Shown here: positions 24,807 through 36,892 of the stretch, in pieces
Position numbering within the stretch: the stretch's first letter is position 1
Layout: each line of letters begins with the position of its first letter
Source of the DNA: Ascidia mentula
Taxonomy: Eukaryota; Chordata; Ascidiacea; Phlebobranchia; Ascidiidae
Direction: 5' to 3'
Assembly: GCA_947561715.1 (NCBI GenBank)
Contig: OX387197.1
Coordinates: 6,073,001-6,137,000, forward strand
DNA length: 64,000 bases
Translations under genes and position numbers: made by a program
Notes under the pieces: generated by a model
The model's input: the letters and a program-made list of their open reading frames with translations, nothing else
The model's database searches: none
Told to the model about the DNA's origin: nothing

Positions 24807-24998
24807 GTGGAATTTTCGCGAGGAAGCTCGTTTCGTATGTGAGTGCTATTCAGCATTAGATGAAGCCTAATACGCTTAAATGCCCACTTACTGTACAACA
24901 TTTCTTAACTGCACAGCCTTGCATAAGTTAGTAGAGGAATTGAACAATCCGAAGTTTCAGTCTACTTGTTACTGTAATTCAGTGGTGCAGAATCAACT

Positions 24999-26005
24999 AT
25001 GTCAAGTAAAGCAAGAAGTAGAGGATCTCTTGGTAACATATTGCTAAACTGAACATATTCATTTTTTGCAACATCTTGCATTTTTGTGCATCAAAATAAA
25101 TTTTGCTTCTTTACTTATAATTACAGGCCAAAAACCTATAATTTACGATAATTATAATCAAAATTCGATGTAATCCTTTCTGTGTTTGTTCTGTTGTTTA
25201 CAGTTTACCAAGAAAGAACGTTCGTAAAACCCCTTCAAAAACTTGGTCTGAAGTGTGGAACAGTTCCTAACCACGCCATATCAGCTTCAAGCAGTTGGGA
25301 CGGCCAACATGAACCACGTTACGGACGACTGAGCACACCAAACAGACCCGGTCTACATATCGGCGCATGGGCTGCCAGGACAAGTGAGTTAATGTGAAAC
25401 ATTCCAATTGTTGTTTTGCCAAGTAAAAAACTTAATCACTGAAATTTAGACGATTCAAACCAATGGATTCAAGTTGATTTGGCAAGTCCAACCAGAATAG
25501 CTGGGGTCATCACACAAGGTAGAAATGGCTTCGAACCAGGACAATGGGTTACACGATACAAAGTTTTGTATGTTGGTCCTTCCGATTTCAACTGGAAAAC
25601 AGCAAAAGATTCATACGGAAATGGAAATGAGGTTGCCTTTCATTACTGTTTTAAACTATGTTAAAAGTTGACGTGAAAACATGTGACAGAATTTATAACA
25701 GCTAGAAGTGACAATCCAAATAGTAATTGGTTTTCTGTTCTGGTCTATCACCTCACGTTATCATGTTTATTGATCCTCGGCAAGTACACAGAAACTTTAC
25801 TGAAGTTCAGCATTTTGCTATCGTGATTTAGGCTTTTGAACACAGCAAAAAAATAAGGTTTTTACAGGTTTTGTACGGCAACAGCGATAGGGACACGAAG
25901 GTCACCAACATATTTCAGTCGCCGGTTGTTGCAGTCAAGCTTCGCCTGGTCCCTGTTGAGTGGCATGGTCATATTAGTTTGCGTCACGAGTACTTGGTAT
26001 CTTAA
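24999..26005 (+). CDS. Discoidin-like protein C3, 168 aa, intact type C
   Basis: Exons are 24999-25005 (ATGTCAA before GTAAAG), 25204-25383, 25450-25631 and 25868-26005, total 507 nt. The protein begins MSIYQERTFVKPLQKLGLKCG and has the type-C loop RNGFEPGQWVTRYKVLY and the C-terminus HGHISLRHEYLVS. The first donor is weaker than in type B (A/GTAAAG). This copy shows what C1 and C2 lost: the start exon, first intron and last exon. It is the first of a run of four intact type-C genes. Confidence 0.83.
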
Positions 26006-26591
26006 GAGTAAACTTGATGTCTTATTTTGGAAGTTTGTTGCTTCTAGTGAATTGTATTTACGACATCATTTCGTAACACTTAAAATCATTCTACATTAAC
26101 GATTAATCGTGTCTGCTCACTTTTCCATTTAGTTGTATTACTTTCCTTTTGTGTACAAAGGCAATCTGATGTGTTTTATTGTGTTGTGCAGAACTGAAAC
26201 TTTTGGTGAATCTGTTAATTACTAATCGTAAAAATTTAATCATGCTTCGTTTAAACAAGTAAGTTCCATTACCTTCCTGGGAATTAGAAATTTTTACTGG
26301 CAATCTCAACAAAAACTTGTCAACGAACAATAACACAGAACCCATACAACAAAGAAAAGCTCTTCCCAGTTGATGAAAATAGCTGTGATAATCATTCTGT
26401 TTTATAGTTCTAAACGAATTATTCTGCCATATTTCACATTATCACAGACTTCGTAACATGAATACTATTTTAAAAACAAACAAACAGTGAAACTCCTGAA
26501 ACTTGATTTCTATTGATTTGTTTGGAACGGCGCACCGCAGCGCGATAGTTAGGGTAAAAAAAAGGTAGCTGAAAAGGGTGAACTCGCTTTA

Positions 26592-29260
26592 GGGCCTATA
26601 TGGGTATTAGATTGGAGAAATCCTGTGTTCAAGGCCCTCGGCTGTAATGCATCTAGCGACTGTTCCGCTTGTCTCCCAATGACCGTTAATGGGTCTTGTG
26701 ACTTACATAGGGACCTAAAATTCTACAAAGTTGAAAAAAAAAATTTGCTCCTGGATGAGACTGTACAGAGCAAGGACTTTTTGGGCCTCCTGGAAGATCG
26801 TATGACCAACAGGGGAGTATACCCAGCCCTTGGGGAGGGCTTTGACATTATTTCAGCAACTAAATTTGATGCCATCGCATAGAGAAGAGTTAGAACTTAC
26901 AAAAAAGTGCAAATGAGTAGGTAGTTGAACGATTCATTTTTCTGCAAAATCCAGTTCCATTTTTGGTTGCTCTTTTAACCAAAATACTGAGTAACCAGGG
27001 GGGCAAATGGCCCTAGGGGGATGACTAAACCATTTTTTCGGAGACTAATTTCGATCAAACTTTGTAGATATGAAATGGATTTTTCATAAAATCACAAATG
27101 AATGGACACTTAAACGATTCATTTTTCCACAAATACAGCCTGATTTTTTTGCTCTATTTTCAACATAATTTTCAGCAGCACCCACCAGCAAGTTACTACC
27201 TAATTGGAATAGCCCAAAAACCTAAAATTCGCCATGACAACAGCACGTACATGTGCGCTCATTCAACCGTAAATTTAACTTAATTGCGTCACAGCTTTGC
27301 TTGGTGATGCATGACTTTGCATTGTGACACAGGTCTACACGGTGGGTATTTCCCAGCACCAAAACTAATTTTCATAGAAATACCAATATGCGTCCTTCAA
27401 TAGGAGGTCAATGGACCAGATTCCCAATTGGCCTAAGCCGCAAAGTATATGGGACATTCACCTATCACAATGTGAAGTTTCACACCTGGTTGATCATCGA
27501 TCCCAGAGTTATGGCTGTTTTACCAACACCACCTAAACAACAGAAAATGGCCTTATCAGCAGGGCTACAAGCAGTACAGCTAATAGGCAGAAAATGATGC
27601 CACCGACCTTAAGCGGTTCACATAAATTACACCGAAACATCATGCACCAGTCATGGCAACACCCATTTGTATGCACACATGCTCAACGACACAACAAAAG
27701 TTTCAAATAATCAATATTCGAGGCTAATTAGTCACATGCATAATGGTAAGAAATCATGGCTATCTCCAAAGCATGAAAATGACACGAAAAAAGTGCTGTT
27801 AAGTGGCTCACAAGACCTTGCAAAGTGTTTTGTATTGAAATTTAATGGCCCAAACACAATTAGCAACTACTGTACATGTCAACAAGTGCAGTACATACAG
27901 GAAATACATTGTTGGTTGCGGCAGTTTCAGCAGTGGGTTTATTGGAATCCTTTCGTATGAAGTATCACCCACCGGCATTGGACCACTTCTTTCTGTGGCA
28001 ATAAATACAGTAATTAGGCCACAAAATAATTAAATTTCATGTGTTATGACTAAACAAGATTAAATAGATTTTAATTCGAGATTTTGCAAATTAGGTCAAC
28101 AAATGAATTGATGCTGTGAAAGACAGCACATGCACAAATGCCATGACGAATGAACAATACATTGCAAAAACTATGTGTTATAAATGACTCAAAATGTGTT
28201 GGGGAATGACAATAAAGGAAATGCATGCATTTTAAGCTATATTTCAAGTTGTTTAAAAGCTGGAAGTCAAGCAACATACCCCATACTTTATGTACATTAG
28301 GCATTGAAAAAATTAATTTTTGTCACTAAGTGGCGATGGATGACTGGAGCTGGTTTAAAATCCTCCTATGATGTTTAACTTACATAAATAAACATATTTC
28401 AGTGCAAATTTAATGTCTATTTCACCATTTAAAAAATTTGACATTTCGCCTTAAGGACCTATATGGGTATTAGATTGGAGAAATCCTGTGTTCAAGGCCC
28501 TCGGCTGTAATGCATCTAGCGACTGTTTCGCTTGTTTCCCAATGACCGTTGATGGGTCTTGTGACTTACATAGGGACCTAAATTGTACAAAGTTGAAAAA
28601 AAAAATTTGCTCCTGGATGAGACTGTACAGAGCAAGGACTTTTTGGGCCTCCTGGAAGATCATATGACCAACAGGGGGGAATACCCAGCCCTTGGGGGAG
28701 GGCTTTGACACTTTTTCAGCAACTAAATTTGATGCCATCGCATAGAGAAGAGTTGGAACTTACAAAAAATGCAAATGAGTGGGTAGTTGAACGATTCATT
28801 TTTCTGCAAAATCCAGTTTCATTTTTTGTTGCTCTTTTAACCAAAATACTGAGTAACCAGGGGGGCAAATGGCCCTAGGGGAATGGTTAAACCATTTTTC
28901 GGAGACTAATTTCGATCAAACTTTGTAGATATGAAATGGATCTTTCATAAAATCACAAATGATTGGACACTTAAACAATTCATTTTTTCACAAATACAGC
29001 CTGATTTTTGTGCTCTATTTTCAACATAATTTTCAGCAGCACCCACCAGCAAGTTACTACCTAATTGGAATAGCCCAAAACACCCTAAAATTCGCCATGA
29101 CAACAGCACGTACATGTGCGCTCATTCAACCGTAAATTTAACTTAATTGCGTCACTGCTTTGCTTGGTGATGCATGACTTTGCATTGTGACACAGGTCTA
29201 CACGGTGGGCATTTCCCAGCACCAAAACTAATTTTCATAGAAATACCAATATGCATCCTT
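26592..29260. mobile_element. LTR-like element: two 0.8 kb direct repeats around 1.06 kb
   Basis: Direct repeats at 26592-27397 and 28454-29260 begin GGGCCTATATGGGTATT / GGACCTATATGGGTATT and end CCAATATGC(G/A)TCCTT. They flank an internal part (27398-28453) with no recognisable coding domain. The whole sits in the upstream region of C4, at the same site where C5 has a single repeat. The flanks share CTTTAG, a possible target duplication. Direct repeats plus a solo copy suggest a small LTR-type (TRIM-like) element, although the ends lack TG...CA. A tandemly duplicated MITE is the alternative, since the ends are also weakly inverted. It looks like a decayed fossil, moderately old by the divergence between its repeats. 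Confidence 0.55.
27398..28453. other. Internal part of the LTR-like element
   Basis: Several short frames occur (27388-27597, 27667-27960), but none shows a domain I recognise. No gag- or pol-like motif is visible. Confidence 0.4.
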
Positions 29261-29334
29261 TAGTTATGTTCAATTAAAGCCAAACGTACAAAGCAACAGA
29301 AGTAGGCAAAGAAACCATAATCTTGGGGCTTAGA

Positions 29335-29627
29335 AGGCAGACAACTTCATTGTGTAAGAAGATGCTTTCACCTGAAGCGCAAATAACATTCTCGTCAAAT
29401 CTCAACTCATGTCAAGTGTAACGAAACTTTACTCGCTAGCTAGACTGATGGGAGGAAGCTGTGAAACTGAACCGCAGTCGGGCTTGTTGTCGCGACGTAC
29501 GCTTTCTGTATTCCAAGCAAAGACCAAAAGCAAAGACCACAGGCTAGTGACTGTGTGGTTTCAGATTACCGCAATGTAGCGTTGGTTCATGCTGTTTTAT
29601 CTAGTGAACAATTTATAGGATAGGTGG
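29335..29627 (+). other. Type-C upstream module (copy 4), frame disrupted
   Basis: It aligns with 24552-24806 but has indels (a repeated CAAAGACC stretch, extra bases near 29415) that break the open frame while the downstream gene stays intact. This supports a non-protein role. Confidence 0.4.
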
Positions 29628-29826
29628 GATTTTCGCGTGGAAGCTCGTTTCGTATGTGAGTGCTATTCAGCATTAAATGAAGCCTATTACGCTTAAATGC
29701 CCACTTACTGTACAACATTTCTTAACTGCACAGCCTCGCATAAGTTAGTAGAGGAATTGAACAGTTTTTGAACAATCCGAAGTTTCAATCTACTTGTTAC
29801 TGTAATTCAGTGGTGCAGAATCAACT

Positions 29827-30836
29827 ATGTCAAGTAACGCAAGAAGTAGAGCGTCTCTTGGTAATACATTGTTAAACTGAACATATTCATTTTTTACAAT
29901 CTAATGTTGCATTTTTGAGCATCAAAATAAATTTTGCTTCTTTACTGAAATTACAGGCCAAAAACCTATAATTTACGATAATTATAATCAAAATTCGATG
30001 TAATCCTTTCTGTGTTTGTTCGGTTGTTTACAGTTTACCAAGAAAGAGCGTTCGTAAAACCCCTTCAAAAACTTGGTCTAAAGTGTGGAACAGTTCCTAA
30101 CCACGCCATATCAGCTTCAAGCAGTTGGGACGGCCAACATGAACCCCGTTACGGACGACTGAGCACACCAAACAGACCCGGTCTACATATCGGCGCATGG
30201 GCTGCCAAGACAAGTGAGTAAATGTGAAACACTCCAATTATTGTTTTGCCAAGTAAGAAACTTAATCACTGAAATTTAGACGATTCAAACCAATGGATTC
30301 AAGTTGATTTGACAAGTCCAACCAGAATAGCTGGGGTCATCACACAAGGTAGAAATGGCTTCGAACCAGGACAATGGGTTACACGATACAAAGTTTTGTA
30401 TGTTGGTCCTTCCGATTTCAACTGGAAAACAGCAAAAGATTCATACGGAAATGGAAATGAGGTTGCCTTTCATTACTATTTTAAACTATATTAAAAGTTG
30501 ACGTGAAAACATGTGACAGAATTTATAACAGCTAGAAGTGACAATCCAAATAGTAATTGTTTTTTTGTTCCCGTCTATCACCTCACGTTATCATGTTTAT
30601 TGATCCTCGGCAAGTACACAGAAACTTTACTAGTTCAGCTTTTTTGCTATCGTGATTTAGGCTTTTGAACACATAGAAAAAAAATAAGGTTTTTACAGGT
30701 TTTGTACGGCAACAGCGATAGGGACACGAAGGTCACCAACATTTTTCAGTCGCCGGTTGTTGCAGTCAAGCTTCGTCTGGTCCCTGTTGAGTGGCATGGT
30801 CATATTAGCTTGCGTCACGAGTACTTGGTATCTTAA
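29827..30836 (+). CDS. Discoidin-like protein C4, 168 aa
   Basis: Exons are 29827-29833, 30034-30213, 30280-30461 and 30699-30836. The start-exon donor is A/GTAACG. It is almost identical to C3, with WAAKTSE-type differences at the end of the first domain exon and WIQVDLTSP in the middle exon. The LTR-like element lies in its upstream region, so its expression may differ from that of C3. Confidence 0.82.
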
Positions 30837-31421
30837 GAGTTCGCTTGATGTCTTATTTTGGAAGTTTGTTGCTTCTAGTGAATTGTATTTACGACATCAT
30901 TTCGTAACACTTAAAATCATTCTACATTAACGATTAATCGTGTCTGCTGACTTTTCCATTTAGTTGTATTACTTTCCTTTTGTGTACAAAGGCAATCTGA
31001 TGTGTTTTATTGTGTTGTGCAGAACTGAAACGTTTGGTGCATCTGTTATTTACTAATCGTAAAAATTTAATCATGCTTCGTTTAAACAAGTAAGTTCCAT
31101 TACCTTCCTGGGAATTAGAAATTTTTACTGGCAATCTCAACAAAAACTTGTCAACGAACAATAACACAGAACCCATACAACAAAGAAAAGCTCTTCCCAG
31201 TTGATGAAAATAGCTGTGATAATCATTCTGTTTTATAGTTCTAAACGAATTATTCTGCCATATTTCACATTATCACAGACTTCGTAACAAGAATACTATT
31301 TTAAAAACAAACAAACAGTGAAACTCCTGAAACTTGATTTCTATTGATTTGTTTGGAACGGCGCACCGCAGCGCGATAGTTAGGGGAAAAAAAGGTAGCT
31401 GAAATGGGTGAACTCGCTTTA

Positions 31422-32226
31422 GGGCCTATATGGGTATTAGATTGGAGAAATCCTGTGTTCAAGGCCCTCGGCTGTAATGCATCTAGCGACTGTTCCGCTT
31501 GTTTCCCAATGACCGTTGATGGGTCTTGTGACTTACATAGGGACTTAAATTCTACAAAGTTGAAAAAAAAAATTTGCTCCTGGATGAGACTGTACAGAGC
31601 AAGGACTTTTTGGGCCTCCTGGAAGATCATATGACCAACAGGGGAGTATACCCAGCCCTTGGGGAGGGCTTTGACATTTTTTCAGCAACTAAATTTGATG
31701 CCATCGCATAGAGAAGAGTTGGAACTTACAAAAAATGCAAATGAGTGGGTAGTTGAACGATTCATTTTTCTGCAAAATCCAGTTTCATTTTTTGTTGCTC
31801 TTTTAACCAAAATACTGAGTAACCAGGGGGGCAAATGGCCCTAGGGGAATGGTTAAACCATTTTTCGGAGACTAATTTCGATCAAACTTTGTAGATATGA
31901 AATGGATCTTTCATAAAATCACAAATGATTGGACACTTAAACAATTCATTTTTTCACAAATACAGCCTGATTTTTGTGCTCTATTTTCAACATAATTTTC
32001 AGCAGCACCCACCAGCAAGTTACTACCTAATTGGAATAGCCCAAAACACCCTAAACTTCGCCATGACAACAGCACGTACATGTGCGCTCATTCAACCGTA
32101 AATTTAACTTAATTGCGTCACTGCTTTGCTTGGTGATGCATGACTTTGCATTGTGACACAGGTCTACACGGTGGGCATTTCCCAGCACCAAAACTAATTT
32201 TCACAGAAATACCAATATGCATCCTT
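31422..32226. mobile_element. Solo copy of the 0.8 kb repeat upstream of C5
   Basis: It is a single repeat matching 28454-29260 more closely than 26592-27397. It sits between GAACTCGCTTTA and GTTATGTTC, where the C6 unit has no insertion (34336-34345). Compatible with a solo LTR formed from the complete element in the neighbouring unit. Confidence 0.6.
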
Positions 32227-32292
32227 TAGTTATGTTCAATTATAGCCAAACGTGCAAAGCAACAGAAGTAGGCAAAGAAACCATAATCTTCG

Positions 32293-32575
32293 GTGCTTAG
32301 AAGGCAGACAACTTCACAGTATGAGGAGATGCTTTCACCTGAAGCGCAAATAACATTCGCGTCAACTCTCTATTCATGTCGTGTAACGAATCGTGACTCC
32401 CTAGCTAGACTGATGGGAGGAAGCTGTGAAGCTGAACCGCAGACGGGCTTGTTTTCGCGACGTACGCTTTCTGTATTTCAAGCAAAGACCACAGGCTAGT
32501 GACTGTGTGGTTTCAAATTACCGCAATGGAGAGTTGGTTCATACTGTTTTAACTAGTGAACAATTTATAGGATGG
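32293..32575 (+). other. Type-C upstream module (copy 5)
   Basis: The frame is shifted near 32480 relative to the open copies, so two overlapping frames replace one. Confidence 0.4.
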
Positions 32576-32767
32576 GTGAGATGTTTGCGTGGAAGCTCGT
32601 TTCGTGCGTGAGTGCTATTCAGCATTAGATGAAGCCTAATACGCTTAAATGCCCACTTACTGTACAACATTTCTTAACTGCACAGCCTTGCATAAGTTAG
32701 TAGAGGAACTGAACAATCCGAAGTTTCAGTCTACTTGTTACTGTAACTCAGTGGTGCAGAACCAACT

Positions 32768-33764
32768 ATGTCAAGTAACGCAAGAAGTAGAGGTAACATA
32801 TTGCTAAACTGAACATATTAATTTTTTACAATCTAATGTTGCATTTTTGAGCATCAAAATAAATTTTGCTTCTTTACTGAAATTACAGGCCAAAAACCTA
32901 TAATTTACGATAATTATAATCAAAATTCGATGTAATCCTTTTTTGTTCTGTTGTTTACAGTTTACCAAGAAAGTGCGTTCGTAAAACCCCTGCAAAAACT
33001 TGGTCTAAAGTGTGGAACAGTTCCTAACCACGCCATATCAGCTTCAAGCAGTTGGGACGGCCAACATGAACCACGTTACGGACGACTGAGCACACCCAAC
33101 AGACCCGGTCTACATATCGGCGCATGGGCTGCCAGGACAAGTGAGTAAATGTGAAACACTCCAATTATTGTTTTGCCAAGTAAGAAACTTAATCACTGAA
33201 ATTTAGACGATTCAAACCAATGGATTCAAGTTGATTTGACAAGTCCAACCAGAATAGCTGGGGTCATCACACAAGGTAGAAATGGCTTCGAACCAGGACA
33301 ATGGGTTACACGATACAAAGTTTTGTATGCTGGTCCTTCCGATTTCAACTGGAAAACAGCAAAAGATTCATACGGAAATGGAAATGAGGTTGCCTTTCAT
33401 TACTATTTTAAACTATGTTAAAAGTTGACGTGAAAACATGTGACAGAATTTATAACAGCTAGAAGTGACAATCCAAATAGTAATTGGTTTTTTGTTCCCG
33501 TCTATCACCTCACGTTATCATGTTTATTGATCCTCGGCAAGTACACAGAAACTTTACTGAAGATCAGCTTTTTGCTATCGTGATTTAGGCTTTTGAACAC
33601 ATAGCAAAAAAATAAGGTTTTTGCAGGTTTTGTACGGCAACAGCGATAGGGACACGAAGGTCACCAACATTTTTCAGTCGCCGGTTGTTGCAGTCAAGCT
33701 TCGCCTGGTCCCTGTTGAGTGGCATGGTCATATTAGTTTGCGTCACGAGTACTTGGTATCTTAA
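32768..33764 (+). CDS. Discoidin-like protein C5, 168 aa
   Basis: Exons are 32768-32774, 32961-33140, 33207-33388 and 33627-33764, all borders intact. Distinct residues include YQESAFVKPLQK at the N-terminus and KVLYAGPSDF where other type-C copies have KVLYVGPSDF. The acceptor before the last exon is TTTTTGCAG. Confidence 0.82.
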
Positions 33765-34414
33765 GAGTTCGCTTGATGTCTTATTTTGGAAGTTTGTTGC
33801 TTCTAGTGAATTGTATTTACGACATCATTTCGTAACACTTAAAATCATTCTACATTAACGATTAATCGTGTCTGCTGACTTTTCCATTTAGTTGTATTAC
33901 TTTCCTTTTGTGTACAAAGGCAATCTGATGTGTTTTATTGTGTTGTGCAGTGCATCTGATGTGTACTTGTCGTAAAAATTCAATCATGTTTTGTGTGCGC
34001 AAGTAAGTTCCATTACCTTCCTGGGAATTAGAAATTGCTACTGGCAATCTCAACAAAAACTTGTCAACGAACAATAACACAGAACCCATACAACAAAGAA
34101 AAGCTCTTCCCAGTTGATGAAAATAGCTGTGATAATCATTCTGTTTTATAGTTCTAAACGAATTATTCTGCCATATTCCACATTATCACAGACTTCGCAA
34201 CATGAATTCTGTTTCAAAAACAAACAAACAGTGAAACTCCTAGAACTTGATTTCTATTGATTTGTTTGGAACGGCGCACCGCAGCGCGATAGTTAGAGTA
34301 AAAAAAAAATAAGGTAGCTGAAAAGGGTGAATTCGCTTTAGTTATGTTCAATTAAAGCCAAACGTACAAAGCAACAGAAGTAGGCAAAGAAACCATAATC
34401 TTTGGTGCTTAGAA

Positions 34415-34688
34415 GGCAGACAATTTCATTGTGTGAGAAGATGCTTTCACCGAAGCGCAAATAACATTCTCGTCAAATCTCAACTCATGTCAAGTGTAAC
34501 GAAACTTTACTCGCTAGCTAGACTGATGGGAGGAAGCTGTGAAACTAAACCGCAGTCGGGCTTGTTGTCGCGACGTACGCTTTCTGTATTTCAAGCAAAG
34601 ACCACAGGCTAGTGACTGTGTGGTTTCAGATTACCGCAATGGAAAGTTGGTTCATGCTGTTTTATCTAGTGAACAATTTATAGGATAG
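34415..34688 (+). other. Type-C upstream module (copy 6), frame disrupted
   Basis: It shares the CAACTCATGTCAAGTGTAACG variant with copy 4 and is not a single open frame. The C6 unit lacks the 0.8 kb insertion at the GCTTTAGTTATG site. Confidence 0.4.
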
Positions 34689-34891
34689 GTGGGATTTTCG
34701 CGTGGAAGCTCGTTTCGTATGTGAGTGCTATTCAGCATTAAATGAAGCCTAATACGCTTAAATGCCCACTTACTGTACAACATTTCTTAACTGCACAGCC
34801 TTGCATAAGTTAGTAGAGGAATTGAACAGTTTTTGAACAATCCGAAGTTTCAATCTACTTGTTACTGTAACTCAGTGGTTAAGAATCAACT

Positions 34892-35899
34892 ATGTCAAGT
34901 AACGCAAGAAGTAGAGCGTCTCTTGGTAACATTGTTAAACTGAACATATTCATTTTTTGCAATCTAATGTTGCATTTTTGAGCATCAAAATAAATTTTGC
35001 TTCTTTACTGAAATTACAGGCCAAAAACCTATAACTTACGATAATTATAATCAAAATTCGATGTAATCCTTTCTGTGTTTGTTCGGTTGTTTACAGTTTA
35101 CCAAGAAAGAGCGTTCGTAAAACCCCTTCAAAAACTTGGTCTAAAGTGTGGAACAGTTCCTAACCACGCCATATCAGCTTCAAGCAGTTGGGACGGCCAA
35201 CATGAACCACGTTACGGACGACTGAGCACACCAAACAGACCCGGTCTACATATCGGCGCATGGGCTGCCAGGACAAGTGAGTAAATGTGAAACACTCCAA
35301 TTATTGTTTTGCCAAGTAAGAAACTTAATCACTGAAATTTAGACGATTCAAACCAATGGATTCAAGTTGATTTGACAAGTCCAACCAGAATAGCTGGGGT
35401 CATCACACAAGGTAGAAATGGCTTCGAACCAGGACAATGGGTTACACGATACAAAGTTTTGTATGTTGGTCCTTCCGATTTCAACTGGAAAACAGCAAAA
35501 GATTCATACGGAAATGGAAATGAGGTTGCCTTTCATTACTATTTTAAACTATATTAAAAGTTGGCGTGAAAACATGTGACAGAATTTATAACAGCTAGAA
35601 GTTACAATCCAAATAGTAATTGTTTTTTTGTTCCCGTCTACCACCTCACGTTATCATGTTTATTGACCCTCGGCAAGCACACAGAAACTTTACTAGTTCA
35701 GCTTTTTTGCTATCGTGATTTAGGCTTTTGAACACATAGCAAAAAAATAAGGTTTTTACAGGTTTTGTACGGCAACAGCGATAGGGACACGAAGGTCACC
35801 AACATTTTTCAGTCGCCGGTTGTTGCAGTCAAGCTTCGCCTGGTCCCTGTTGAGTGGCATGGTCATATTAGCTTGCGTCACGAGTACTTGGTATCCTAA
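34892..35899 (+). CDS. Discoidin-like protein C6, 168 aa
   Basis: Exons are 34892-34898, 35097-35276, 35343-35524 and 35762-35899. It is very close to C4. The stop region reads GTATCCTAA instead of GTATCTTAA, a synonymous Ser codon change. This is the last intact member of the run before the transposon-wrecked unit. Confidence 0.82.
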
Positions 35900-36421
35900 G
35901 AGTTCACTTGATGTCTTATTTTGGAAGTGTGTTGCTTCCGGTGAATTGTGTTTAAATCGACATCATTTCGTAACACTTAAAATCATTCTACATTAACGAT
36001 TTATCGTGTCTGCTGACTTTTCCATTTAGTTGTGTTACTTTCCTTTGTGTACACAGGCAACCTAAAATGTTTTATTGTGTTGTGCAGAACTGAAACGTTC
36101 AGTGCATCTGATGTGTACTTGTCGTAAAAATTCAATCATGTTTTGTGTGCGGAAGTAAGTTTCACTTTCCTCCTGGGCATTACAAATTGTTACTGGCAAT
36201 CTCAACAAAAAGTTGTCAACGAACAATAACACAGAACCCATACAACAAAGAAAAGCACTTCCCATATGATGAAAATAGCTGTGATAATCATTCTGTTTTA
36301 TAGTTCTAAACGAATTATTCTGCCTTATTTCACATTATCACAGACTTCGTAACATGAATTCTGTTTTAAAAACAAACAAACAGTGGTACAGCTGAAATAT
36401 GATTTCTATTGATTTGTTTGG

Positions 36422-36766
36422 AACGGCGCACCGCAGCGCAATAGTTATAGTAAAATATAAGGTAGCTGAAAAAGGTGAATTCGAATTAGTTGTGTTCTAT
36501 TAAAGCTAAGCCTACAAAGTAACAGCAGTAGGCAAAGAAACCATAATGTTTTGTGCTTAGAGGGCAGACAAGTTCACTGTATGAGAAGATGCTTTAAACC
36601 TGAAGCGCAAATAACATTCGCGTCAACTCTCTATTCATGTCGTGTAACGAATCGTGACTCGCTAGCTAGACTGATGTGAGGAAGCTGTGAAGCTGAACCG
36701 CAGACGGGCTTGTTTTCGCGACGTACGCTTTCTGTATTCCAAAGAAAGACCTAACGCTAGTGACTG
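36422..36766 (+). pseudogene. Remnant of a seventh type-C unit (upstream part only)
   Basis: The GC-rich box and upstream module are present up to GCTAGTGACTG, where PIF/Harbinger sequence begins. The gene body that should follow is missing. Homology resumes at 39721 with sequence that lies downstream of C6. Confidence 0.75.
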
Positions 36767-36892
36767 CAGCCCTGTTTACATGAACGGTTTGCGAGCGAGC
36801 TTGCGGCATGGAGCCGTGAAGAACTAACAGACCATAACGAGCGAGCTTCGGGGCTCAATTTACATGAGCGCGCGAAATTCGGTTTTCGCGAA

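Larger units (their letters stand above)
19264..24900. repeat. Tandem array unit 3, partial (A3, B3, then type-C-only units)
   Basis: This copy matches units 1 and 2 through genes A and B and the type-C promoter region. It then continues into an intact type-C gene instead of the deleted C1/C2 version and the inverted gene D. The minus-strand gene D block is absent from units 3 onward. Confidence 0.9.

Noticed and set aside
27388-28033. ORFs inside the LTR-like element
   Set aside because: Short, no recognisable capsid, protease, reverse transcriptase or transposase motif.
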